Shown in pieces: positions 1 to 7,095 of a stretch of DNA of 22,500 nt. The translations under genes and the position numbers were made by a program. The notes under the pieces were generated by a model, which saw only the letters and a program-made list of their open reading frames with translations, was not told the DNA's origin and searched no databases. The stretch's first letter is position 1, and each line of letters starts with the position of its first letter. The stretch is from a bacterium (GTDB lineage: Bacteria > Bacillota_I > Bacilli_A > RF39 > UBA660), in the NCBI GenBank assembly GCA_014846175.1, contig RKAV01000021.1, positions 1-22,500 of the forward strand, given 5' to 3'.

Positions 1-53
1 AATATACTTATTAGTATTAGAATAATTAATATTATTATCTTTTTATTTTTCAT
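1..53 (-). CDS. Start of a secreted or membrane protein (partial)
   Basis: Only the first 17 codons lie in the window: an ATG followed by MKNKKIIILIILILISI. This is a short Lys-rich N-terminus followed by a hydrophobic stretch, as in a signal peptide or membrane anchor. The start is supported by a strong ribosome binding site (GGAGGA, at 57-64 on the minus strand) just upstream. The gene sits behind a long structured leader containing a terminator, so it is probably controlled by premature termination. The product cannot be identified from this fragment. Confidence 0.6.
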   Translation of the reverse strand, partial: MKNKKIIILIILILISI

Positions 54-229
54 TGGTTCCTCCTGCTAAAATAACACACAAAAAAGATAAGTCTATAACG
101 TTAGACCTATCTTTAAACACAATAAAAGAAAGTAGTTTTTATTGCTTAAGTAGGTAATGGCCCTCCTGTTAACTATATGTAAACTGGATATATTCATGGT
201 TGGCCACCTCTACTTTCTCATATCTTACA
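54..229 (-). promoter_or_regulatory. Structured leader RNA, candidate riboswitch of unknown class
   Basis: About 175 nt lie between the predicted transcription start (near 229) and the downstream ATG at 53. Reading the minus strand, GAAAGTAG near the 5' end can pair with CTACTTTC near 131-138. Inside it, AGGTGGCC can pair with GGCC-ATT-ACCT, leaving a 3-nt bulge. The GAAAGTAG arm can alternatively pair with the CTACTT that follows ACC, so two mutually exclusive folds are possible. A strong terminator follows at 78-114. Compact aptamer-like fold, then terminator, then ribosome binding site and signal-peptide gene is the layout of a transcriptional riboswitch. I compared it by eye with the common classes (TPP, FMN, SAM-I, lysine, purine, c-di-GMP, THF, glycine, fluoride, preQ1, T-box) and recognised none. 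Confidence 0.45.
78..114 (-). terminator. Rho-independent terminator inside the leader
   Basis: On the minus strand, AAGATA-G-GTCTA pairs with TAGAC-T-TATCTT around a short ACGT-containing loop and is followed by a run of six T. It lies about 25 nt upstream of the gene's start codon, so it would stop transcription before the gene unless an alternative leader fold disrupts it. Confidence 0.65.
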
Positions 230-234
230 AATCT

Positions 235-263
235 ATTTTAGCAAATTGATAACAATTAATCAA
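235..263 (-). promoter_or_regulatory. Sigma-A-type promoter for the leader RNA
   Basis: On the minus strand TTGATT (258-263) and TAAAAT (235-240) are separated by 17 nt. This is a reasonable vegetative promoter placing the transcript start about 6-7 nt downstream, just before the structured leader. Confidence 0.5.
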
Positions 264-359
264 TCATAATATTTGACAATTGTAATTAAAAAAAGGAAAA
301 CTTATGATTTTGGAAAAAATATATAACTTTTGCATACATTAAATTGAGGAGGGATAAAC

Positions 360-920
360 TTGCCATCATTTAAAGAGATTGTTACTAAAGCAGTAATTGG
401 TAAGGGCAAAAAACAGTTTACTGATAATTTATCATTACAAGCAGAAAACACCCCTACTACAGTATTAGGGTGTTGGGTTATTAACCATAATTTTAGTGGT
501 GAAAAGATTAATAATATTGTAAATATTGTAGGTAGTTACGATATTAATGTTTGGTATTCTTATGATAATGATACTAAAACAGAAGTATTAAAAGAAAATC
601 ATACCTATAATGAGGTTGTTACTATTCAAGGCGATACTAATAGTAATGCTAATGAAGAAATTATTATTAGAAATTTAGCTGGACCTAGTTGTGTTAAAGC
701 AGAAATTAAAGGTAATACTATTTTAACTACCGTTGAAAAAACACTAGGTATAGAATTAGTTGGTGATACTAAAGTTAGAATTAATGTTGAAGATAGTTAT
801 AACGAAGATTGGGATGAAATAGCTGATAGTGATGATGATATTAATAACCAAATCGATAATGAAGTAGTAGAAGACTATATAACTGATAAAGATGAAGTTA
901 TAGAAGACAATACTGATTAA
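360..920 (+). CDS. cotE: Outer spore coat morphogenetic protein CotE
   Basis: CotE is a mother-cell protein that encases the forespore and is needed for assembly of the outer coat in Bacillus. The 186-aa product closely resembles Bacillus CotE (about 180 aa). Its N-terminus, FKEIVTKAVIGKGKK, matches the family's EIITKAV-GKG start. The core carries INHNF and YDINVWYSYDNDTKTEV, and the tail is strongly acidic (Asp/Glu-rich from about residue 140), as in Bacillus. The start is TTG with GGAGGG seven bases upstream; no in-frame ATG fits as well. In Bacillus cotE follows miaB (ymcB) and ricA (ymcA) in the same direction. Here those genes adjoin it but run convergently. A terminator follows directly. 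A sporulation sigma-factor promoter is expected but I could not place one convincingly. Confidence 0.93.
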   Translation: MPSFKEIVTKAVIGKGKKQFTDNLSLQAENTPTTVLGCWVINHNFSGEKINNIVNIVGSYDINVWYSYDNDTKTEVLKENHTYNEVVTIQGDTNSNANEEIIIRNLAGPSCVKAEIKGNTILTTVEKTLGIELVGDTKVRINVEDSYNEDWDEIADSDDDINNQIDNEVVEDYITDKDEVIEDNTD

Positions 921-921
921 G

Positions 922-958
922 AAAGAAAAGACCCTTTAAGATCTTTTCTTTTTATTTT
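922..958 (+). terminator. Terminator of cotE
   Basis: AAAGAAAAGA pairs with TCTTTTCTTT across a 10-nt loop, followed by TTATTTTT. It begins two bases after the cotE stop codon. The stop codon of the opposite-strand ABC remnant falls in the loop. The A/T-rich arms could work in both directions. Confidence 0.75.
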
Positions 959-1126
959 TAACTAATTCATAAACTATATCTGCTTGAGAACAAACATTTT
1001 CAGAGTGTGTTACGATAATAATATATTTATCTTCTTTAGCTAAATTTTTAAATATTTTAAGAATTTCATTTTCTGTTTCTTTATCTAAATTCCCAGTTGG
1101 TTCATCTGCTAGTATCATTAAACGAA
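936..1126 (-). pseudogene. Remnant of an ABC-transporter ATPase (C-terminal end only)
   Basis: The 60 codons from an internal ATG encode ILADEPTGNLD (Walker B plus D-loop, as in MacB/LolD-type export ATPases) and IIIVTHS (H-loop His), ending in a Lys-rich tail. The Walker A motif, Q-loop and LSGGQ signature are missing, so this cannot be a working ATPase. Similarity begins at about 1126, immediately next to the ricA terminator, and upstream codons in the frame run into a stop. No ribosome binding site is visible. It looks like the 3' end of a gene whose front part was deleted, leaving it between ricA and cotE. That it is a remnant is clear from the missing motifs; the original transporter's substrate is unknown. 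Confidence 0.8.
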
Positions 1127-1130
1127 GATT

Positions 1131-1154
1131 AAAAAAACAGAATTTTTAATTCTG
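1131..1154 (-). terminator. Terminator of the miaB-ricA operon
   Basis: On the minus strand CAGAATT and AATTCTG form a 7-bp stem with a 3-nt loop, followed by seven T. The ricA stop codon lies inside the stem. Confidence 0.8.
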
Positions 1155-1502
1155 CTCATAAGTAACTATATTAGAAAATGTTTCTCTTAGTCCCTCTTTT
1201 ATTAGTAATAAATTATTATTTAATTCTTCTTCTTTTTGTCTATAAATATAATATAATGGTATAGTTTCTAATTCTTTAACTAAACTATTAATCTTATCTA
1301 AATATTCTTTATCTTGATAATTACCCTTAACATATTTTCTTTGATATCTTTTAACTTCTTCTATTTTACTATTAATATTTTTATTAGCTTTAAGTTCTAA
1401 TCTTAATTCCATATATTCTTTATATAAGGAATCATCTTTAATTGTTTTAACTAATTCTTTAGTTTTATCTATTATTTCTTTATCTTGATACATACTCACC
1501 AT
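1146..1502 (-). CDS. ricA: RicA/YmcA-like protein of the YlbF/YmcA family
   Basis: In Bacillus subtilis RicA works with RicF (YlbF) and RicT (YaaT) in a complex that promotes RNase Y-dependent mRNA maturation and influences biofilm formation, competence and sporulation. The 118-aa product is almost entirely helical and charged, starts MVSMYQDKEIIDKTKELVKTI like family members, and has the family's typical LxxELExIPLYYIY-type segment near residue 80. Its reading frame overlaps the end of miaB by 23 nt, so the two are translationally linked, exactly the Bacillus gene order. The first ATG is chosen because GGAG lies five bases before it. It is shorter than Bacillus RicA (about 143 aa) and has no cysteine, so it lacks the C-terminal cysteines used as Fe-S ligands in the Bacillus complex. 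Assignment rests on position plus moderate similarity. Confidence 0.8.
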   Translation of the reverse strand: MVSMYQDKEIIDKTKELVKTIKDDSLYKEYMELRLELKANKNINSKIEEVKRYQRKYVKGNYQDKEYLDKINSLVKELETIPLYYIYRQKEEELNNNLLLIKEGLRETFSNIVTYEQN

Positions 1503-2901
1503 CTAAACTCCAGGTCTTAGCATCTGTTATTTTAACTTTTACTATTTTACCAACTATATCATCATTACCATTTTTAATATTAACTAGTTTATTAGTATCA
1601 GTATAACCAAAATATTCTTCTTTTTTCTTTAGTGATTTACCTTCTACTAACACTTCTACTTCTTTATCTAATAGTTTCTTATTGTTTTCTAAGAAATAGG
1701 TATTTACTATTTCATTTAATTTATATAGTCTTGTTTCTTTTTCACTAAGTGCTATATCATCTTTCATTTTAGCAGCTGGAGTGTTTTCTCTTGGTGAATA
1801 GATAAAGGTAAAAGCGTTATCATATTTACATTTTTTTACTAGGTCTAGTGTTTTTTGAAAGTCTTCTTCACTTTCAGTTGGAAATCCTACTATTATATCG
1901 GTTGAAATAGCACAGTTTTTTATTCTTTCTTTCATCTTATGGAATAGGGTTAGATAACTTTCTACATTATAACGTCTTCCCATTAGTTTTAATATTCTAT
2001 CACTTCCTGCTTGCACTGGTAGATGTATACTTGGCATTATATTATCGTACTTTGCAATAACATCTATCATTTTATCAGTAAAGTCCCATGGATGACTTGT
2101 CATAAATCTTACTCTTGGAATACCAATAGATGCTACATCTTCTAATAGTTCAGCCATAGAATAATCATCGTATAAGTCTTTTCCATAGGCATTAACATTT
2201 TGTCCTAACAAGGTTACTTCTTGATAGTTTTCTTCTTTTAGTTTTTTTATTTCTTCTAATATTTCTTCTTTTTTACGACTTCTTTGTCTTCCTCTTGTAT
2301 AAGGTACTATACAGTAGGTACAAAACTTATCACATCCATAAATGATAGTTACATAGGCTTTAAATTTATTTTTTCTTTTAGTAGGAAGATTTTCTACTAA
2401 TTCTCTTTCTCTTGAATATACTTCTACTTGTATTTTATCTTCTTCAATGGATTTTATTAAAACTTCTGGTAATTCAAAGATATTATGAGTTCCTATAACA
2501 AAGTTTAAGTATGAATATTTTTCAAGTATATTGTTTACTACTCCCTCTTCTTGTGCCATACAACCACATAAACCTATCATTAAGTCTTTTTTTTCTTCTT
2601 TTAAATGTTTACATCTTCCTAACATACCAAAAGCTTTATTATGTGCATTTTCTCTAATAGAACAAGTATTTAATAGGATTAAGTCTGCTTGTTCATAATC
2701 ATCAGTAAAGGAAAAACCTAATTCTTTTAATAATCCTGTTATTATTTCACTATCATGTTCATTCATTTGACAACCATAGGTCTTTAAAAAACATTTCTTT
2801 CCTAAAAACTTATTTTTATATTCTTCTTTTAATTTAAATTTTTTCTCTTCATATTCTCTCTTATCCGTTGTTTTTGCTTCTTTATAGCTTGGTAAATGCA
2901 T
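1480..2901 (-). CDS. miaB: tRNA-2-methylthio-N6-dimethylallyladenosine synthase MiaB
   Basis: This radical-SAM methylthiotransferase adds a methylthio group to i6A37 in tRNAs that read UNN codons. At 473 aa it has the family's normal length. Its three parts are visible in order. The N-terminal methylthiotransferase domain has FLKTYGCQMNEHDSE, NTCSIRENA and GLCGCMAQ, which supply the auxiliary cluster cysteines. The radical-SAM core has YGCDKFCTYCIVPYTRGRQRSR-like residues (CxxxCxxC at about 189-196). The C-terminal TRAM domain includes VLVEGKS and FGYTDTNK. The 5' leader carries a TATAAT at 2927-2932, with AGGTGG upstream of the ATG. It overlaps ricA at its 3' end. I see no missing motifs, so it should be active. 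Confidence 0.95.
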   Translation of the reverse strand: MHLPSYKEAKTTDKREYEEKKFKLKEEYKNKFLGKKCFLKTYGCQMNEHDSEIITGLLKELGFSFTDDYEQADLILLNTCSIRENAHNKAFGMLGRCKHLKEEKKDLMIGLCGCMAQEEGVVNNILEKYSYLNFVIGTHNIFELPEVLIKSIEEDKIQVEVYSRERELVENLPTKRKNKFKAYVTIIYGCDKFCTYCIVPYTRGRQRSRKKEEILEEIKKLKEENYQEVTLLGQNVNAYGKDLYDDYSMAELLEDVASIGIPRVRFMTSHPWDFTDKMIDVIAKYDNIMPSIHLPVQAGSDRILKLMGRRYNVESYLTLFHKMKERIKNCAISTDIIVGFPTESEEDFQKTLDLVKKCKYDNAFTFIYSPRENTPAAKMKDDIALSEKETRLYKLNEIVNTYFLENNKKLLDKEVEVLVEGKSLKKKEEYFGYTDTNKLVNIKNGNDDIVGKIVKVKITDAKTWSLDGEYVSR

Positions 2902-2926
2902 ACTTCTTTAACCACCTTTCTTCACT

Positions 2927-2932
2927 ATTATA
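2927..2932 (-). promoter_or_regulatory. Likely -10 element for miaB-ricA
   Basis: TATAAT on the minus strand about 26 nt before the miaB ATG. The matching -35 region would fall within the preceding terminator palindrome and is a poor match, so only the -10 is supported. Confidence 0.35.
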
Positions 2933-2942
2933 CTATATTTTT

Positions 2943-2978
2943 AATAAAAGAAGACTCTAATTAGAATCTTCTTTTATT
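2943..2978 (-). terminator. Terminator of the ankyrin gene
   Basis: A near-perfect 36-nt palindrome: AATAAAAGAAGA pairs with TCTTCTTTTATT and TCTAA with TTAGA, with one mismatched pair. The ankyrin gene's stop codon overlaps its edge. Because of the symmetry it could act in either direction. Confidence 0.75.
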
Positions 2979-3672
2979 AAACCTTAACTTCTACTAATAC
3001 TTCATGAATGATATTATCCATAGAAGTAAGTTTATTTCTCATAAGTTCTTTTTTAATATGATCAAAATTATCTGAAATCATATTAACTAACTTATCAATC
3101 ATAGGAAGAAGTTCATTCTTCTTCTCTAGATTAGATACCATTATTTCTAAATTAGATAATTTAGTATATTTACCATATTCTCTGTTTTTAATAAATGTTT
3201 TATAGAATGATAAGAAGCTCATCACGTCTATATTATTAAATCTCTTATCTTCTAATATTTTAAAGGCTGTAGTTAAATTATCTTTTTCAATGGCTATATC
3301 AAGAATTGTCTTTCCCTCATTGTTCTTTAAATTAAAAGCTAATTCATCATTTCTTTTTAACTTTTTAATAATCCCTGCAACTTTCATATAGTTTCTAGTT
3401 GCTAAAATATGTAGCAATGTATCACCGTCATTATTTTGATGATTAATAATGTCTTTATCTTTACTAAGATATTTATTAACTAATTCATATTTATGTAACT
3501 TAGCTAATTTCATTAAAACATTATTTCCGCTTTCATCTGTTGTTGCTACACTAACTTTTTTTCTTCTTAACAAGTTATCTACTAGTTCAAAGTATCCTTC
3601 CTTCATTAATTCAAAAATCAGGGAAGGTTCCTCCTCACATGCTAATAACGCTTGTTCTTCCGCGTAAAACAT
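2977..3672 (-). CDS. Ankyrin-repeat protein of unknown function
   Basis: Ankyrin repeats are helix-turn-helix units that bind other proteins; no enzymatic domain is present. About 231 aa. At least three repeats are readable: one around DESGNNVLMKLAKLHKYELV, one around NNDGDTLLHILATRNYMKV, and one around NNEGKTILDIAIEKDNL. The last quarter is helical and charged (NLEKKNELLPMIDKLVNMI). There is no signal peptide or membrane segment, so it is probably cytoplasmic. I chose the ATG at 3672 because GAGGTG lies six bases upstream. A GTG three codons earlier (3681) would itself be part of that ribosome binding site. The gene has its own sigma-A promoter and terminator, so it is a single-gene unit. 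Partner and role are unknown. Confidence 0.75.
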   Translation of the reverse strand: MFYAEEQALLACEEEPSLIFELMKEGYFELVDNLLRRKKVSVATTDESGNNVLMKLAKLHKYELVNKYLSKDKDIINHQNNDGDTLLHILATRNYMKVAGIIKKLKRNDELAFNLKNNEGKTILDIAIEKDNLTTAFKILEDKRFNNIDVMSFLSFYKTFIKNREYGKYTKLSNLEIMVSNLEKKNELLPMIDKLVNMISDNFDHIKKELMRNKLTSMDNIIHEVLVEVKV

Positions 3673-3706
3673 TTTATACACCTCATTCTTTTACGTGACG
3701 GCTTTT

Positions 3707-3735
3707 ATTATATCAAAAAAAGCTATCAAAGTCAA
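3707..3735 (-). promoter_or_regulatory. Sigma-A promoter of the ankyrin gene
   Basis: On the minus strand TTGACT (3730-3735) and a perfect TATAAT (3707-3712) are separated by exactly 17 nt. The -35 and spacer lie inside the serS terminator hairpin, so termination of one gene and initiation of the next share the same DNA. Confidence 0.75.
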
Positions 3736-3766
3736 ATGAATGTTGTTCCATTCTATTAATAGCTTG
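3714..3766 (-). terminator. Terminator downstream of serS
   Basis: On the minus strand AAGCTAT and ATAGCTT form an outer stem, with an inner GAATG/CATTC hairpin, followed by TTTTTTT. It overlaps the promoter of the ankyrin gene. Confidence 0.6.
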
Positions 3767-3832
3767 TCCTTAGTTTAGTTTTTTATACATTATTTATCAA
3801 TGTAATAATAAATTGATTTACTAATAATCATA

Positions 3833-5119
3833 CTACTTCTTAGGTTTAATTACTTCAAGTCCTCCCATATATGGTCTTAATACTTCAGGAATGATAATAC
3901 TTCCATCTTCTTGATAGTTATTTTCAATTACTGCAATCATACCACGAGGTGACGCTACTACGGTATTATTTAAGGTATTAACATAATAAGTTCCATTTTC
4001 TCCTTTAGCACGAATACTAAGTCTTCTTGCTTGGGCATCTCCTAGAGTTGAACAACTTCCAACTTCAAAGTATTTCTTTTGTCTAGGGCTCCATGCCTCT
4101 ACATCACAAGATTTTACTTTTAAATCTGCTAAGTCCCCACTACAGCATTCTAACTGTCTTACTGGTACATTCATATTTCTAAATACATCAACAGTATATT
4201 TCCACATTTTATTATACCAGTCCATTGCTTCTTCCTTCTTACAAATAACAATCATTTCTTCTTTTTCAAATTGATGAACACGGTAAAGTCCTCTCTCTTC
4301 TAAACCATGAGAACCTCCTTCTTTTCTAAAGCATGGTGAATAACTTGTTAGTGTTATAGGTAAATCTTCTTCTTTTATTATTTGATCTTTATAACGTCCT
4401 ATCATTGAGTGTTCACTAGTACCTATTAAATATAAATCTTCATCTTGAATTTTATACATCATAGCTTCCATCTCATTAAAAGACATAACACCATTTACAA
4501 CATCACTTCTTATCATAAATGGAGGAATACAGTAAGTAAATCCTTTATCAATCATATAATCTCTTGCATAAGCTATCATTGCTTCATGAAGTCTTGCTAT
4601 ATCACCAGTTAAATAATAAAATCCTTCACCTGAAGTACGACCAGCTGCTTCTTTATCCATACCGTTTACATTCATAATGATATCAGCATGATATGGTATT
4701 TCATAATCAGGTACTTTTGCTTCTCCAAATCTTTCTACTTCAACGTTAAAACTATCATCTTTTCCAACAGGAACTGAATCATCAATAATATTAGGAATAA
4801 CTAACATTTTCTCTCTTAAAGAAATAGATAAGTTACTCTCTTCTTTTTCTATATCAACTAACTTTTCATTGATTTCTACAACTGATGCTTTCTTTTCATT
4901 TGCTTCTTCTATTTTCTTATCACGCATTAAAAGCCCAATCTCACTACTTATTTGATTTCTTTTACTGCGAAGTTCATCACCTTCTTGTTTTAGATTTCTA
5001 ATTTTTTGATCTAAATCTACCACTTCATCAACAAGAGGTAATTTTTCATCTTGAAATTTCTTTTTAATATTTTCTTTAACTATGTCTTTGTTTTCTCTTA
5101 TAAATTTAATGTCTAACAT
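3833..5119 (-). CDS. serS: Serine--tRNA ligase
   Basis: Charges tRNA-Ser (and tRNA-Sec where present) with serine using ATP; class II synthetase in the cytoplasm. The 428-aa product has the usual length. It begins with MLDIKFIRENKDIVKENI and a long coiled-coil tRNA-binding arm (about residues 30-100, Glu/Lys/Arg-rich). The catalytic domain carries SPCFRKEGGSHGLEERGLYR (motif 2), RVHQFEKEEM, and a motif 3 region around GMIAVIENNYQEDGSIIIPEVL. GTSEHSM, typical of SerRS, is at about 233. AAAGGAAG lies before the ATG. It starts 26 nt after the upstream membrane-protein gene and may be cotranscribed with it. I found no T-box leader directly in front. Confidence 0.96.
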   Translation of the reverse strand: MLDIKFIRENKDIVKENIKKKFQDEKLPLVDEVVDLDQKIRNLKQEGDELRSKRNQISSEIGLLMRDKKIEEANEKKASVVEINEKLVDIEKEESNLSISLREKMLVIPNIIDDSVPVGKDDSFNVEVERFGEAKVPDYEIPYHADIIMNVNGMDKEAAGRTSGEGFYYLTGDIARLHEAMIAYARDYMIDKGFTYCIPPFMIRSDVVNGVMSFNEMEAMMYKIQDEDLYLIGTSEHSMIGRYKDQIIKEEDLPITLTSYSPCFRKEGGSHGLEERGLYRVHQFEKEEMIVICKKEEAMDWYNKMWKYTVDVFRNMNVPVRQLECCSGDLADLKVKSCDVEAWSPRQKKYFEVGSCSTLGDAQARRLSIRAKGENGTYYVNTLNNTVVASPRGMIAVIENNYQEDGSIIIPEVLRPYMGGLEVIKPKK

Positions 5120-5144
5120 ATTATCTTCCTTTCATTACTTATTA

Positions 5145-6713
5145 TTATAGTATTTTTACCTTGAAATTACAATCATTTTTATAAGAGGTAATCCCCTCTC
5201 CCATATTAGGATTATTATGGCAATATATATTATCTAAGATAAAGAAGGATAATAAAATAATTGCTACTAAATACTTAATACTAGGTTTAATTTTATTATA
5301 TAAGTTATCTAGAAAAGGTGCTACTAAATAGGTAAAACCACAACCACCTAGTCCAAATACTAATAATCCTTCTAAACAAACTCTGCCATTAATATTTATA
5401 AAGTAGCCTGTATAATCCCACCATCTTAATTGATAAGTAGTTTCTAAATACCAAGATGTTAAATATTCAATTATTCCACATAATAAACAAGTAAGTATAA
5501 ATAATAGATATGGTTTCTCTCTAAATGGTTTTAAAAGAATAAGAATTAATACTCCTCCATAACCATAGATAGGTAACCAAGGTCCCATAAGTGTTCCTCT
5601 ATTTACAAAGTTACCTGTACTAAAAAGGTGAAGAGCTACTTCCCAAATCCAACCAATTATAGCAAAGGTAAAGAAGAATAATATAATGTTTACTAAAGAA
5701 TAATCTCTTTTATAATCAAGTTTCAACCATTTACGATGTAAAACCTCTGGTATAGTAAATTTATCTCTTGGATAACTTCCAGCACTTAACTTTCCATCTA
5801 AGTATCTATCATTTAATAACTCTTTTAATGATTCATCTTCCTTTAATCTACTATCCCTTACCATCATATAGAATTCTGCTAATATTTCTTGATAATAAGG
5901 AGCTAGGAACAATAAATCACTAAACTGAAAAGTAAATGTTCCTAATATATACCATGGTATAAGTGATATTTCTAATTTAAAAGCTTCTAATTTATAACCA
6001 TTCATCATTTTTCTAGATAAATTAATGGCTTCTTTTCCTGTAATATTAGGATTTTCTGCTATTATATAAGGTACTAATAAGTAAGAGTAATGTTTAATAA
6101 CTCCTCCTATAATAGTTAAGTTCCAAAGTAATTGATAAAATGAGGTTAGTATCATACTCTTAGCAACTGATAAGGTTCTTTTAACTCTATAGATAAATAA
6201 TATTTTATCTATATGTACTTTTTTATATCTAGTAGATTCTATAAAGAATCTACACTTACCTACAGCTATAATATTTTTAATAAATAAAAGAGCAAATATA
6301 TCTAAAAATAAACCTAATAATAGTATAAGGAATAATGATATGTTATTTTTAAATAATAACTGATTAAAAGCTTTTAAAATACCTATTATAAGTGAGTTGG
6401 ATGAAGATACTTGATTAGCAAAAACAGCAAGTACTCCCCTTGTGTATTTTTCTTTTTTAGAATCACTTTCCTGTTTTTCTATTTTTTCTTTAACATCATT
6501 TCTTATTTCATCTTTAGATTTATTCTTTAAATCGTCTTTATCTTTTTCTACGGTAGTAACTATTTCTTTAGGATTCTCATTAGGAAATATTTTAGTTACA
6601 AAAGTATAACCATTTCCAAAAACAACCGTTATTAAAAAGCAAACAATAACTGCTTTAAAGTATTGTCTTTTCAAACTCTTAAAAGCTGATTTCTTAATTT
6701 TCTTCCTATCCAT
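5145..6713 (-). CDS. Multi-pass membrane protein, DUF975 plus CmpB-type domains
   Basis: 522 aa. The N-terminal half resembles DUF975 membrane proteins: MDRKKIKKSAFKSLKRQYF before the first membrane segment, an acidic/Lys-rich extracytoplasmic loop (about 45-90), several membrane helices, and the YIIAENPNITGKEAINLSRKM segment typical of the family. The C-terminal part (about 340-500) matches the 'putative ABC-transporter type IV' (CmpB-like) family, with GWIWEVALH, NRGTLMGPWLPIYGYGG, EYLTSWYLE and WWDYTGYFININGR. No ATP-binding domain is present and true transport has not been shown for the family as far as I know, so its function is open. The ATG is preceded by AGAGGT. It lies just upstream of serS and diverges from the M23 peptidase gene. 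Confidence 0.8.
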   Translation of the reverse strand: MDRKKIKKSAFKSLKRQYFKAVIVCFLITVVFGNGYTFVTKIFPNENPKEIVTTVEKDKDDLKNKSKDEIRNDVKEKIEKQESDSKKEKYTRGVLAVFANQVSSSNSLIIGILKAFNQLLFKNNISLFLILLLGLFLDIFALLFIKNIIAVGKCRFFIESTRYKKVHIDKILFIYRVKRTLSVAKSMILTSFYQLLWNLTIIGGVIKHYSYLLVPYIIAENPNITGKEAINLSRKMMNGYKLEAFKLEISLIPWYILGTFTFQFSDLLFLAPYYQEILAEFYMMVRDSRLKEDESLKELLNDRYLDGKLSAGSYPRDKFTIPEVLHRKWLKLDYKRDYSLVNIILFFFTFAIIGWIWEVALHLFSTGNFVNRGTLMGPWLPIYGYGGVLILILLKPFREKPYLLFILTCLLCGIIEYLTSWYLETTYQLRWWDYTGYFININGRVCLEGLLVFGLGGCGFTYLVAPFLDNLYNKIKPSIKYLVAIILLSFFILDNIYCHNNPNMGEGITSYKNDCNFKVKIL

Positions 6714-6890
6714 ACTGCTATACCTCTTTTCAATGTTATATATATAAGTTTATCATATATTTTATTTTTTTATTAGGTTAAAACGATAACGCTTTATAAT
6801 TGATGAAATATTAAAACTTTCTTTTTTTGCTGGATTTTGCCTATAATTTTCAATTCCTTTTGTTTGCTATATATAATAAGATAATATCTA

Positions 6891-6925
6891 TTCCAAAAAA
6901 ACTGTCCAATTCCAGTTTTTGGGAA
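6891..6925 (-). terminator. Isolated terminator-like hairpin
   Basis: TTCC-AAAAAAACTG pairs with CAGTTTTT-GGGAA around an 8-nt loop. Read on the minus strand the stem is followed by TTTTTTT, so it could end a short leader or small RNA about 180 nt upstream of the membrane-protein gene. TATAAT hexamers occur just upstream on that strand near 6950-6962. No gene ends here, so it may be an attenuator. Function is unknown. Confidence 0.4.
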
Positions 6926-7039
6926 CTAAATTAAACATTAGTTAAAATTATACCGATTATATGTTTACCCAACGAATTTTTGAATAATTTATTACTTAAG
7001 AAATTATCATAAGTTAATCATATCTTTGAATTTTACTTT

Positions 7040-7068
7040 TTGACAAAAACAAAAGCTAGTGATATAAT
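7040..7068 (+). promoter_or_regulatory. Consensus sigma-A promoter of the M23 peptidase gene
   Basis: A perfect TTGACA (7040-7045) and a perfect TATAAT (7063-7068) with 17-nt spacing, about 28 nt before the ATG. It points to strong expression in growing cells rather than sporulation-only expression. Confidence 0.85.
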
Positions 7069-7095
7069 ATAAATCTTATTCGTGGGAGGTATAAT

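Larger units (their letters stand above)
6714..7095. other. 382-nt divergent spacer between membrane-protein and M23 genes
   Basis: Very AT-rich spacer. The right end holds a consensus sigma-A promoter for the M23 gene. The middle holds a strong hairpin at 6891-6925. The left end holds only weak TATA-like hexamers that might serve the minus-strand membrane-protein gene. I see no open reading frame or known RNA family in the rest. Confidence 0.5.

Noticed and set aside
272..277. TTGACA upstream of cotE as a -35 box
   Set aside because: No -10-like hexamer at 16-18 nt downstream.
333..340. CATACATT before cotE as a sigma-E -10 element
   Set aside because: The transcript would start at or inside the ribosome binding site and no matching -35 lies at the right distance.
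3449..3667. Plus-strand frame opposite the ankyrin gene
   Set aside because: Shadow frame; the minus-strand ankyrin repeats explain the sequence.
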